Under the pieces are notes generated by a model that ran no database searches, was not told the DNA's origin, and saw only the letters and a list, made by a program, of their open reading frames with translations. 54,033 nucleotides of DNA from Planctomycetota bacterium (lineage in GTDB: Bacteria > Planctomycetota > UBA8742 > UBA2392): assembly GCA_020849795.1 (NCBI GenBank), contig JADZFR010000024.1, positions 1 to 54,033 of the forward strand, given 5' to 3'. The position numbers and the translations under genes were made by a program. This document shows, piece by piece, positions 32,099 to 39,437 of the stretch (the first letter of the stretch is position 1; every line of letters starts with the position of its first letter).

Positions 32099-33319
32099 CT
32101 AGTTCTGGAAGATCGGCAGATAGCCGCGCGGAATGCTCAGAATCAGGCACGCCATCGCCGTCGCAAACGCGTTCTTGCGCTGGTCCCATCCGCCGATTTC
32201 GTCGGTCCAGGCGCCGTTGTCGTGCTGCATTTTCAGGAAGTGCTTGCGGTTCAGGTCGTTCCATTCGCGCCAGGTGCGCGGGCTGACGTACTGAAACTGG
32301 TACATCGCCTGCGCGGCGTAGTAGTGCCCGTACCAGAAACCGTAGTTGCATTCCGACCAGCCCGGGCGAATCCAGTTGAAGCGGCTGGCCGGGTCAGGAC
32401 GTTCGCCCATCATGTAGCTGATGCTGCGCGTGAGGTCGAGCGTCACGCGGCGCGTGGTGTTGCCGACCTTGGCGTCGTAGGTGTGGCTGTCGTACTCGCC
32501 CAGGCTCTGCAGCCCGACCACGCCCGCCGCTGTCAGCGCAAACGTGCTGCGGTCGTCCCAGTCCAGCTGATACTTGAAGCTGCCCACGCTGCCGTAGCGC
32601 ACATAGCTGTTGCGCACATAGTCTTTGGCGCCTTCAATCGCGCTTTTCGGCACCATCACGCCCACGTTGCTCGCCGCGCGCAGGGCCTGCAGCTGGCACA
32701 CGCAGATCGACATGTCGCTGTCAATCTGGTGCGGCACATAGCGCCACGCACCCTGTTCGTTCTGGCTGTCCACGATGAACTTGATCGCGTTGCGCAGGCT
32801 GCTCAGCACCACCGGTGCCTTGGTCTGGCCATACACCTCAGCCAGGAACATCGCCGCAAACGCGTGGCTGTACATGCGGGTCCCAAAGGCGCTCATCCAG
32901 CCGGTGTCGCGGTCTACCTTGTCCAGCACAAATGCCAGGCCGGCGGCAACGTTGCGGCTGTATTCGCCACGGTCAGGCGTGTACCCGGCGGCCATGAAAG
33001 CCATGCAGCAGATGGCGGTGACGCCCAGGTGCGGCTTGCCGATGCCGTCGACGTTGCGCTGGTAGTTGTGGCCCAGCTTGTTGCCGACGTCGTTGGACCA
33101 TGAGCCGTCGTGGTTCTGGATGCTGGCCAGGTGGCGCAGGCCCTTCTCCACGGCGTTTTTGACTTCGAGGTCTTCGAGCGTGGGCGAGGGGTCCCCCTCG
33201 TCATTATCCATGCCCCCGCGCGGATTAATAAACTCGGGCCCGTCCTGCGCCGACGAATCAAATGAAAACGCGAGCAAGGCTGCGCCAAGCAGGACCAGCA
33301 GGGTTGCAATACGCCGCAT
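32099..33319 (-). CDS. Exported squalene-cyclase/prenyltransferase-repeat protein
   Basis: A 406-residue protein with a signal peptide (MRRIATLLVLLGAALLAFS) and a repeated alpha/alpha-barrel. The diagnostic helices and loops are LRHLASIQNHDGSWSNDVG, MSICVCQLQALRAA and MQHDNGAWTDEIGGW, matching the QxxDGSW/G pattern of squalene-hopene cyclase and prenyltransferase beta-subunit repeats. The cyclase DXDD acid motif is not seen, so it is probably non-catalytic, like complement-type thioester-less barrels. GAGAGG lies just before the ATG at 33319. In Planctomycetota such proteins accompany von Willebrand and aerotolerance-type operons; here it stands alone. A relative begins at 52833. Confidence 0.75.
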   Translation of the reverse strand: MRRIATLLVLLGAALLAFSFDSSAQDGPEFINPRGGMDNDEGDPSPTLEDLEVKNAVEKGLRHLASIQNHDGSWSNDVGNKLGHNYQRNVDGIGKPHLGVTAICCMAFMAAGYTPDRGEYSRNVAAGLAFVLDKVDRDTGWMSAFGTRMYSHAFAAMFLAEVYGQTKAPVVLSSLRNAIKFIVDSQNEQGAWRYVPHQIDSDMSICVCQLQALRAASNVGVMVPKSAIEGAKDYVRNSYVRYGSVGSFKYQLDWDDRSTFALTAAGVVGLQSLGEYDSHTYDAKVGNTTRRVTLDLTRSISYMMGERPDPASRFNWIRPGWSECNYGFWYGHYYAAQAMYQFQYVSPRTWREWNDLNRKHFLKMQHDNGAWTDEIGGWDQRKNAFATAMACLILSIPRGYLPIFQN

Positions 33320-33455
33320 GCCTCTCTCCATGTGCCGCCTTTGGGGCTGCCCCAGTATACGAATGAACAGGCGGATATGCCCCTGTGTTCCCGGCTTGCC
33401 TTCCCCCGGTTTCCCACGCCTCACGCAGCGCGCCCGTGCCCGCTATCATCGCGCC

Positions 33456-35720
33456 ATGGACCTGCTTGCCGACCTGAACCCGCAACAGCGCGAAGCCGTC
33501 ACCACCATCCACGGGCCGCTTCTCGTGGTGGCCGGGCCGGGCTCGGGCAAGACGCGCGTGATCACGACGCGCATCGCGTACATGCTGGACCAGGGCATTG
33601 CGCCGTGGCGCGTGCTGGCCATGACGTTCACGAACAAGGCCGCGGCGGAAATGCGCCACCGCGTCGAGCAATTTCACGCCGTGAATGAACTGCAGATCAG
33701 CACGTTTCACAGTTTCGGCGCGTGGCTGATGCGCCGCGAAGCCGACCACCTTGGCTACGAGCGCAGTTTCAGCATCTACGACACCGACGACCGCGACGCG
33801 CTGGTGCGCCGCATCATGAAAGAGCTGAAGATCGACAGCGCCGTCGTCAGCGCCAGCACGGCGGGCTACACGATCAGCGATGCCAAGAACCGCGCGATCA
33901 CGCCCGCCGCCTACCAGGGCGGAGCCTACGACCCGCAAAGCAAAGCCATCGCCGAGGTGTTTGCGCGCTACGAAGACGCCCTGCGCGAAGCCAACGCCAT
34001 GGATTTCGACGACCTGCTGACCAAGCCCGTCGAGTTGTTCATGAAGCACCCCGACGTGCTTGCCAAGTACCGCGAGAAATTCAGCCACCTGCTGATCGAC
34101 GAGTACCAGGACACCAACACCATCCAGTATCGTCTGGCGCGACTGCTGGCGGAACGGCACGAGAACCTGTGCGTGACCGGGGACCCCGACCAGAGTATCT
34201 ATTCGTGGCGCGGCGCCGACATCAAGAACATCCTGAACTTTGAGCGCGACTTCCCCAACGCCAAGGTCGTGCTGCTGGGGCAGAATTATCGCAGCACCGG
34301 CACGATCGTGGCCGCCGCCGACGCGCTGGTGCGCCACAACGTCAGCCGCAAAGACAAGCGACTGTCGACCGACAACGCCAGCGGCACGCCGATCAACGTG
34401 ATGAAGTGCCAGACCGAGACCCACGAGGCACGGGCCGTAGCGGCAGCCATTGAGAAGCTGCGAGACGAGCAAGGCCTGCGCTTTGGCGAGGTGGCGGTGT
34501 TCTATCGCACCAACGCCCAGTCGCGCGCCCTTGAGCAGGGGCTGCGCGACCGCACGATCCCGTACCAGATCGTGGGTGCGGTCAGCTTCTATCAACGCCA
34601 GGAAATCAAGGATGTGCTGGCGTACCTGCGGCTGATCATGAACCCGCGCGACCCGATTGCGTTTGCCCGCGCGCTGGCCCGACCCTCGCGCGGTGTCGGC
34701 GACGGCACGATCAGCAAACTGCACGAGGCGGCGCTGGCCAAAGACGCCGCCTTGCTTGATGTCGCACGCGACCCCAAGGCCTTTGGCATCGCCCGCGTGC
34801 CCAAGAAAGCCGCCGAAGCCCTGGAAGCCTTTTGCGCCATGTACGACGGCATTGCCGCCGGCGAGCTGTACCCGATTGAAGCCGTGGTCTCGACGGTGCT
34901 GGCGGAAAGCGGCTATCTGAAAATGCTTGAGACCGACGTGGACCCGCGCAGCGCCGACCGTTTGGAGAACGTCAAGGAACTGCTGTCCGACGCGCGCACC
35001 AAAGAAGAAGAAAACCCCGGCCTGGACCTGGCCACGTGGCTCGAACAGATCGCGCTTGTCAGCGACACCGACAAGCTGGACCTGCAAGGCGACGCGGTCA
35101 AGCTGATGACGCTGCACAGCGCCAAGGGCCTTGAGTTTCCGGCTGTCTTTCTCACGGGCCTTGAAGACGGCGTGTTGCCGCACTCGCGCAGCATCCAGGG
35201 CGATGGCGACCTTGAGGAAGAGCGGCGCCTGTGCTACGTGGGCATCACGCGCGCGCGGCGCTTTCTGACGCTAAGCCTGGCGCGTCACCGCGAAGCCTTC
35301 GGGCGCTCGCAGCGCAACGCGCCAAGCCGCTTTCTGGTCGAGATTCCGGGCGACCTGACGGTGATCGACGACCAGACCACCTTCGCTGCCGAAGGCATGC
35401 AGGACTTCAATACCTGGTTCACCGGCAAGGGCGTCAAGCCGGTCACGCGGCAAGACGACGACGACAACCCGTTTGACTTCGGCGACGTGCCGCCGGTTGA
35501 GGAAGGCCCGGCGGATCATCTGGCGCAGGTGCCCAAGGCGCCGCCGGTGATGGAGCCTGCTGACCCTGGCGATTTGAAGTCCGGCGACCGCGTGCGCCAC
35601 GGGGTGTTCGGCGTGGGCAAAGTCATGGACGTGACCGGCAACGGCCGCGTGAAAGTGTTCTTTCAGGGTTGGGGCGAAAAGAGTCTCGCGCTGGAATTCG
35701 CGCGGCTGGAAAAACTCTAA
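33456..35720 (+). CDS. pcrA: UvrD/PcrA-type superfamily 1 DNA helicase
   Basis: A 754-residue 3'-5' DNA helicase for repair and replication restart, in the cytoplasm. Motifs: LNPQQREAV Q-motif, Walker A AGPGSGKT (26-33), FTNKAAAEM, Walker B DEYQDTN (215-221), GDPDQSIYSWRGA, QNYRST, TLHSAKGLEF, LEDGVLPHSRS and YVGITRARRFL. The C-terminal segment GDRVRHGVFGVGKVMDVTG (about 704-722) is the Tudor-like RNA-polymerase-contact domain of PcrA/UvrD. Length is normal. The ATG at 33456 gives the family N-terminus, while longer frames overlap the divergent exported gene. Striking: the last 178 bp, with stop, recur at 39242-39419 with only synonymous differences, showing that this 3' end was duplicated or replaced by the island that follows. 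Confidence 0.95.
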   Translation: MDLLADLNPQQREAVTTIHGPLLVVAGPGSGKTRVITTRIAYMLDQGIAPWRVLAMTFTNKAAAEMRHRVEQFHAVNELQISTFHSFGAWLMRREADHLGYERSFSIYDTDDRDALVRRIMKELKIDSAVVSASTAGYTISDAKNRAITPAAYQGGAYDPQSKAIAEVFARYEDALREANAMDFDDLLTKPVELFMKHPDVLAKYREKFSHLLIDEYQDTNTIQYRLARLLAERHENLCVTGDPDQSIYSWRGADIKNILNFERDFPNAKVVLLGQNYRSTGTIVAAADALVRHNVSRKDKRLSTDNASGTPINVMKCQTETHEARAVAAAIEKLRDEQGLRFGEVAVFYRTNAQSRALEQGLRDRTIPYQIVGAVSFYQRQEIKDVLAYLRLIMNPRDPIAFARALARPSRGVGDGTISKLHEAALAKDAALLDVARDPKAFGIARVPKKAAEALEAFCAMYDGIAAGELYPIEAVVSTVLAESGYLKMLETDVDPRSADRLENVKELLSDARTKEEENPGLDLATWLEQIALVSDTDKLDLQGDAVKLMTLHSAKGLEFPAVFLTGLEDGVLPHSRSIQGDGDLEEERRLCYVGITRARRFLTLSLARHREAFGRSQRNAPSRFLVEIPGDLTVIDDQTTFAAEGMQDFNTWFTGKGVKPVTRQDDDDNPFDFGDVPPVEEGPADHLAQVPKAPPVMEPADPGDLKSGDRVRHGVFGVGKVMDVTGNGRVKVFFQGWGEKSLALEFARLEKL
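35543..35720 (+). repeat. Direct repeat, copy A (functional helicase 3' end)
   Basis: These 178 bases align without gaps to 39242-39419. Eight differences (CCT/CCG, GAT/GAC, GGT/GGC, AGT/AGC, CTG/CTT, GAA/GAG, CTC/CTG, TAA/TAG) are all silent. A central run of about 95 bases is identical and is a candidate crossover core. Confidence 0.95.
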
Positions 35721-35783
35721 TCCACGGCGTTCTCCAAGAGGACGCCACCAAGCTGCGATGCGATGCGACAGGACCGAACGCTG

Positions 35784-35816
35784 GTAGTCACCCCTTCGGG
35801 TCGACGACTACTTTTT
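35784..35816 (+). terminator. Terminator after the helicase gene
   Basis: GTAGTCACCC (35784-35793) pairs with GGGT and GACTAC (35798-35801, 35806-35811) with a four-base bulge around a CTTC loop, followed by five T. It lies inside the island and overlaps the end of the leftward tagged-protein gene. Confidence 0.6.
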
Positions 35817-36434
35817 GTGCTCGCGTCGCAGTACCCACTTATCCGTGTGATTATGAATCGCAATCACGCAGTCAGAGTCATCTAACGCAATCACCAACTT
35901 GCCGTGCCAGAAATGTGTCCGTTCGTTGTCGACGAAGCCGTTGCTCAACTCTACGATGCCGTCTGCCGGGCCAATCCTTGCAATCAGTTCTGCCCTGGAC
36001 ATGCCAAGCAGCGTGGCAATCTGGCATTGACCCGCGCACTCCTGTTCCGGGCGTTCCAAGTGATCGGATTGAGTAGATTGGTCCCCTACGACTGCCGCTT
36101 CACTTTCTTTGCTGATCGGCGCGCACGCTCCGACTGCATGAAACGTGACAGCAAGCAGCGTACTGACTACCGCGTTTCGTAACCTGTGCATACGCCTCGG
36201 CACTTCCGGCTGATACGACTGCGACCGGCGGGTCGCTGGCGCCGCGTCGCGTTTTTGTCGCGCGGCGGCTAGCTTCTCCGCCATCGCCATCCCTTCGGCG
36301 ATTTGCTGGTCGATGCTGCCCAGCTTGTCGGCCAGGAAGTCTTGGGGCACCTCGACCCTTCCGCGGCCGTTGTGCCGGCTGAACTTCAACCCGTTCGGGC
36401 CGCAGGTTGTGCAGTTTTCCTTGTCGCCTACCAT
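35808..36434 (-). CDS. Tagged protein 2: CxxC module fused to a lipoprotein-like part
   Basis: A 208-residue protein in three parts. Residues about 6-53 form the shared module (ENCTTCGPNGLKFSRHNGRG..., VPQDFLADKLGSID, EGMAMAE), near-identical to that of the gene at 37397-38053. An Arg/Pro-rich linker follows. Then comes MHRLRNAVVSTLLAVTFHAVGAC, which reads as a complete lipoprotein signal peptide with lipobox VGAC, then a domain reminiscent of SmpA/BamE lipoproteins (LLGMSRAELIARIGPADG ... LVIALDDSDCVIAI). The internal ATG has GAGG three bases before it, so a separate lipoprotein may be made. The full-length start at ATG 36434 has AAGG upstream; a GTG at 36455 overlaps the preceding gene's stop. 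Function unknown. Confidence 0.7.
   Translation of the reverse strand: MVGDKENCTTCGPNGLKFSRHNGRGRVEVPQDFLADKLGSIDQQIAEGMAMAEKLAAARQKRDAAPATRRSQSYQPEVPRRMHRLRNAVVSTLLAVTFHAVGACAPISKESEAAVVGDQSTQSDHLERPEQECAGQCQIATLLGMSRAELIARIGPADGIVELSNGFVDNERTHFWHGKLVIALDDSDCVIAIHNHTDKWVLRREHKK
36277..36419 (-). repeat. Shared module cassette, copy in tagged protein 2
   Basis: 143 bases matching 37896-38038 without gaps and with five mismatches. Read on the coding strand, the five changes produce four amino-acid differences (V/I, D/E, K/T, Q/A) and no silent change. Similarity stops abruptly at both ends. Confidence 0.9.
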
Positions 36435-36451
36435 GGCCGCCTTGGGAGCCC

Positions 36452-37372
36452 TCACCTATCCTTCTCCGGCTGCTTCTTGCTGCCTCCAGAATCTTTGTCG
36501 CTCCCGGGTCGCTCCTTAGTCTCTTCACCGGGCTGACCTTTTGCCTCTTCTTCTGCGATTCGCTTGTCGACATCTGCTTTTTTGAACGGCTTGGCCTTGG
36601 GATCGGCAAGAAAGCTGCGAAGGTCATTCCCATATTGCTTCGCCATTCCTGCTTCATACTCGTTCCACTCTGGCTCCTGAGTTTTCAACAACGCAATGAT
36701 GTCAGGTGCGATGCGAATACGTAGATTGATCTCGGCGACCCATCTGAGGATTGTTTCGCGCGGGATGCCGGGGATGGGACCTTGCAACAGTGCATCTGCT
36801 CGCTCTTTGAGAGCACTCACATCAAACATGGTACGGAATGCCCCCGCTGCGAGCAATCCGCGCAGTCTCACAAGCTGGCGGAGCCAGCTTTCGCCAGACA
36901 GCTTATGTTTGTCCGTCCACGTGTTAAAATCATCATCGTTGAGGACCAGCGCAATCAACTCTCGTGGCTTCGGCTTTAGCCTGCCGTCCCAATTGCTATC
37001 GCCCTTGCCCTGTTCGGCCTTTCTCAGGGCGATGCGGTTGGCCTCCCGCTCCAGAATAGCGGCTTCCAACTCAGAGTAACTGGCGAAATATGACTCCAAG
37101 TTAGAAAGGAATGTCTGGTCCAGCTTCCACTTGTCAGTTTCGGCTTTGAGTCCCGTCATATCCCTTTCTGCCAGTCCCAACCACAGAGCCTTTTCTTCTT
37201 CGTACTTCGCCTCAGGGTCATCTGCGTCATCAGAGATACATGCCGTCTGAACCTGAACAGCAAGCCGTGCTGCGCGGCAATCGGAGGACTCGGAATGATT
37301 ACGACCACACTCCGCGCTTGAAAGCGCGCCTGTAAGGGCAAACAAGACCACGACCAGTCCCGAAAATGCCAT
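36452..37372 (-). CDS. Exported protein of unknown family in the capsid island
   Basis: A 306-residue protein with a signal-peptide-like start (MAFSGLVVVLFALTGALSSA, then ECGRNHSESSDC). The N-region lacks a positive charge, which is unusual. The mature part is mostly helical (LWLGLAERDMTGLK, ELEAAILEREANRIALRK, SALKERADALL) and ends in a disordered acidic/basic tail (EEEAKGQPGEETKERPG and on). No module, enzyme motif or known family is seen. GGGAG precedes the ATG at 37372; the GTG just before is an alternative. Its stop overlaps a possible GTG start of tagged protein 2, so the genes are co-translated. Base composition is clearly less G+C-rich than the helicase gene, supporting foreign origin. 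Confidence 0.65.
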   Translation of the reverse strand: MAFSGLVVVLFALTGALSSAECGRNHSESSDCRAARLAVQVQTACISDDADDPEAKYEEEKALWLGLAERDMTGLKAETDKWKLDQTFLSNLESYFASYSELEAAILEREANRIALRKAEQGKGDSNWDGRLKPKPRELIALVLNDDDFNTWTDKHKLSGESWLRQLVRLRGLLAAGAFRTMFDVSALKERADALLQGPIPGIPRETILRWVAEINLRIRIAPDIIALLKTQEPEWNEYEAGMAKQYGNDLRSFLADPKAKPFKKADVDKRIAEEEAKGQPGEETKERPGSDKDSGGSKKQPEKDR

Positions 37373-37396
37373 CACAACTCCCGTGTGCTACTGGCA

Positions 37397-38053
37397 CTAC
37401 TTCTTGTTGTTCTTTGACGCGTCCTTGCGACCCTTGCAAACCTCGATGAACTGACGCCTTAGCTCCCAAAGCCATGCGTTCTTGTCCCTCAAGATGCCCG
37501 AGTAAATTGTTGCAAATGATGTTCGACAGTCATTCCTGATGTCACAGAGTATTCTTGCGCTGCCAGCCAGTTTAGAACAGTCTTCCTGAGCTGACGTAAT
37601 CCCGTCGAAGGCTGATGGATAGTCAACGTCCTCGCAAAAGTCCTTTCCGGTTGCCTGCCAGTACGTAGCCATCAGCCCGGCTGCCTTTGTCGCCGCGCTT
37701 TTGTCCAATACACCAAATACCTCGATGCCGCCGTCCGACGGATAGCCTGCCGAGGGAAACACGTCGGCAGCGCCTGACTCGGCAAGTGTGAAGTTGTTGT
37801 TCAAGTTGACCGCTCCCTTCGTTTCGGACGGCGATGGCTCCTCGTAGTCCGGTCTAACGCGATCAAGCGTGGGTGCACGTTCTGCTTGAATCGCTTCCGC
37901 CATCGCCATCCCTTCGGCGATTTGCGCGTCGATGCTGCCCAGCGTTTCGGCCAGGAAGTCTTGGGGCACCTCGATCCTTCCGCGGCCGTTGTGCCGGCTG
38001 AACTTCAACCCGTTCGGGCCGCAGGTTGTGCAGTTTTCTGCGTTGTCTGGCAC
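37397..38053 (-). CDS. Tagged protein 1: CxxC module fused to a Cys-rich domain
   Basis: A 218-residue protein. Residues 6-53 are the shared module: ENCTTCGPNGLKFSRHNGRG, IEVPQDFLAETLGSID, QIAEGMAMAE, that is a CxxC turn, a basic strand and an amphipathic helix. A Pro/acidic linker (about 54-80) leads to a unique C-terminal domain with five Cys (FCEDVDYPS, QEDCSKLAG, ILCDIRNDCRTSF, FIEVCKGRK), suggesting disulfides or metal. No signal peptide is present on the full-length form. The GTG start has a perfect GGAGG six bases before it. It lies directly downstream of the capsid-like gene (87-base gap). By analogy with encapsulin cargo or phage scaffold domains, the common module could dock to the shell, an inference only. 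Confidence 0.7.
   Translation of the reverse strand: MPDNAENCTTCGPNGLKFSRHNGRGRIEVPQDFLAETLGSIDAQIAEGMAMAEAIQAERAPTLDRVRPDYEEPSPSETKGAVNLNNNFTLAESGAADVFPSAGYPSDGGIEVFGVLDKSAATKAAGLMATYWQATGKDFCEDVDYPSAFDGITSAQEDCSKLAGSARILCDIRNDCRTSFATIYSGILRDKNAWLWELRRQFIEVCKGRKDASKNNKK
37896..38038 (-). repeat. Shared module cassette, copy in tagged protein 1
   Basis: The partner of 36277-36419: 138 of 143 bases identical. The 1,619-base spacing spans one whole gene, so the cassette was copied without its neighbours. Confidence 0.9.
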
Positions 38054-38140
38054 GCTTACCTCCGGCGCTGGTCGTTCACTCCTTCTCTTGGCCTAACCCG
38101 TCGCTGGCGCTCCGGGCTCCTGTATTCATGTTCCGCGACG

Positions 38141-39085
38141 CTATGTCCCTCCGCCGCAGCTTGCTGCTGTTGTGTAGTTCTGGATGATGCTCAGCGCACC
38201 TTGGCTGCCTACCGCGATGCCAGCCGGCATGGTTACGAATGTGTCTTCGCCCGGGCCGTCGTTGGGCAGCAATGCCGGCACCGTGCGCTTGATGAACATC
38301 TCGCGGCCCATGTGCGCGGGCACAATCCCGGTCACGCCGCGTGTGGGGCCGGCTTTGCCATCGTCGCCGACCACCATGAAGTACGTGCGCTCGGTGCCGA
38401 TGCCGGCGGCGTTGCACAGGTCGTTTGCCAGCCACGGCGTGCCGTTGAAGGCGTCCACGGTGTCGTCCTCCATGCGCCTGCTGGCTGGATTATACAACAT
38501 GAAGGGCACGCGCTCGGGCTTGAATCCGGCGTCGCGGCAGAGTTTCCGGTAGGTGCGCAGGCTGCGCGAATGGCTCATGATCAGCGTCGGGCGGCCCGTG
38601 CCGGCTGTGATGCGTTCGTAGGCGTCGTCCAGACAGGCGAGCGTCAATGCCCCGCCGGCCATGTCCACAAGCTGCCCGGCCGCGCAAAGGTCCGGCAAGC
38701 CGGGCCCGACAGCCGACCCGAACGAGTCGAGTTGCTGTGCGTATGCGTACAGGATGCGCCGCTTGGCGGCGGCGAACATGATGTCTTGCAGGAGCTGCGG
38801 GTTGCGGTAGCGGTCAAGGTCGGAAGCGCAGGCCTGCCAGCGGGTGACGTAGTCAAGAAACGTCATCTCGGCTTGCGAGATGTCGGGCAGTTGCTCAAGT
38901 ACGGTGGCGCAGTCCGCCATCACGCCGGCCGGGGAGAGCGTCGTGGTGCGCGGGTAGATCAGCGACTTGCCGGCAACCTGTTGCCAGGCCCAGGCCTGAA
39001 AGAACGGAATCTTGATCGGGGCGTTTTCGACCAGCCAAAGCGCCAGCAGGTCGTCTGACAGCAGATCCGCATTCGTAACCGGCAT
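38141..39085 (-). CDS. HK97-fold major-capsid-like / encapsulin-like protein
   Basis: A 314-residue protein whose order of segments follows gp7/SU10-type major capsid proteins. These are an N-terminal helix with LVENAPIKIPFF (compare LIETIV...PFF), an E-loop-like VAGKSLIYPRTTTL (GNALxYNRE in phages), then LDYVTRWQACASDLDR and a P-domain with LTLACLDDAYERI, GRPTLIMSHSRSLRTYRKL (the PDLLLMSRRSRR segment) and FNGTPWLANDL (DGxPVLxND). A TYFMVVGDDG strand, GVTGIVP and a closing beta strand complete it. Length is typical for this capsid family. It is the first gene of the leftward island unit, with GGGGG before the ATG. No protease, portal, terminase or tail gene is present, so it may form a domesticated compartment or belong to a satellite. 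Assignment rests on pattern, not a search. Confidence 0.7.
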   Translation of the reverse strand: MPVTNADLLSDDLLALWLVENAPIKIPFFQAWAWQQVAGKSLIYPRTTTLSPAGVMADCATVLEQLPDISQAEMTFLDYVTRWQACASDLDRYRNPQLLQDIMFAAAKRRILYAYAQQLDSFGSAVGPGLPDLCAAGQLVDMAGGALTLACLDDAYERITAGTGRPTLIMSHSRSLRTYRKLCRDAGFKPERVPFMLYNPASRRMEDDTVDAFNGTPWLANDLCNAAGIGTERTYFMVVGDDGKAGPTRGVTGIVPAHMGREMFIKRTVPALLPNDGPGEDTFVTMPAGIAVGSQGALSIIQNYTTAASCGGGT

Positions 39086-39138
39086 GACGCCCCCATTTGG
39101 ACAATGACGCGAGCAACAAGCCTATGCCGTGAATGTCA

Positions 39139-39166
39139 CAGATACCCCCCCCACAGTTGTCATCAA
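39139..39166 (-). promoter_or_regulatory. Possible promoter of the capsid island with an eight-G spacer tract
   Basis: Read leftwards, TTGATG (39166-39161) and TATCTG (39144-39139) are 16 bases apart, a weak sigma-70-type match 53 bases before the capsid-like start. The spacer ends in eight consecutive G (39152-39145), which could slip and change spacing. A competing weak -10, CATATT, lies slightly upstream. Confidence 0.3.
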
Positions 39167-39241
39167 TATGTCTCACTTTTCGTAAGATACTGAAGCACTG
39201 TTGGGTGGAAGCCTTCCTACCGGCTGGCACAGCGCCGTGCG

Positions 39242-39419
39242 GCCGGTGATGGAGCCTGCTGACCCGGGCGACTTGAAGTCCGGCGACCGCGTGCGCCACG
39301 GGGTGTTCGGCGTGGGCAAAGTCATGGACGTGACCGGCAACGGCCGCGTGAAAGTGTTCTTTCAGGGCTGGGGCGAAAAGAGCCTCGCGCTGGAATTCGC
39401 GCGGCTTGAGAAACTGTAG
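39242..39419 (+). pseudogene. Orphan 3' end of the helicase gene (direct repeat, copy B)
   Basis: This encodes the last 58 residues of the helicase (PVMEPADPGDLKSGDRVRHG to FARLEKL) and a stop, identical in protein sequence to the intact gene but with eight silent base differences. No helicase motor precedes it. A TTG-initiated frame from 39201 adds 14 unrelated residues without a ribosome binding site, so it is most likely the displaced original gene end. A free Tudor-like domain product cannot be excluded. Confidence 0.9.
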
Positions 39420-39437
39420 CGTTGTCGCCTTTGGTGG

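Larger units (their letters stand above)
35543..39242. mobile_element. Capsid-gene island inserted at the helicase gene 3' end
   Basis: About 3.7 kb bounded by two copies of the helicase 3' end in direct orientation. It carries four leftward genes (capsid-like, tagged protein 1, exported protein, tagged protein 2) with lower G+C and a codon choice unlike the flanks. The layout parallels the known case of prophage e14/P21 at icd, in which an element brings a replacement gene 3' end and pushes the original aside. Here copy 35543-35720 would be the incoming end and 39242-39419 the displaced host end, because the latter borders ordinary chromosome. No integrase, transposase or terminal inverted repeat was found, so it is a minimal, decayed or trans-mobilised element. 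Confidence 0.6.

Noticed and set aside
33258..35183. 641-codon leftward frame opposite the helicase gene
   Set aside because: Antisense to complete helicase motifs, with shadow composition.
35543..39419. Composite transposon or insertion sequence with direct repeats
   Set aside because: No transposase, no terminal inverted repeats, and the repeat is a gene end with silent changes rather than a short target-site duplication.
39201..39419. A genuine small gene encoding a free Tudor-like domain
   Set aside because: It starts at a TTG without ribosome binding site, and the first 14 residues are unrelated. A displaced gene end explains it better, though not with certainty.
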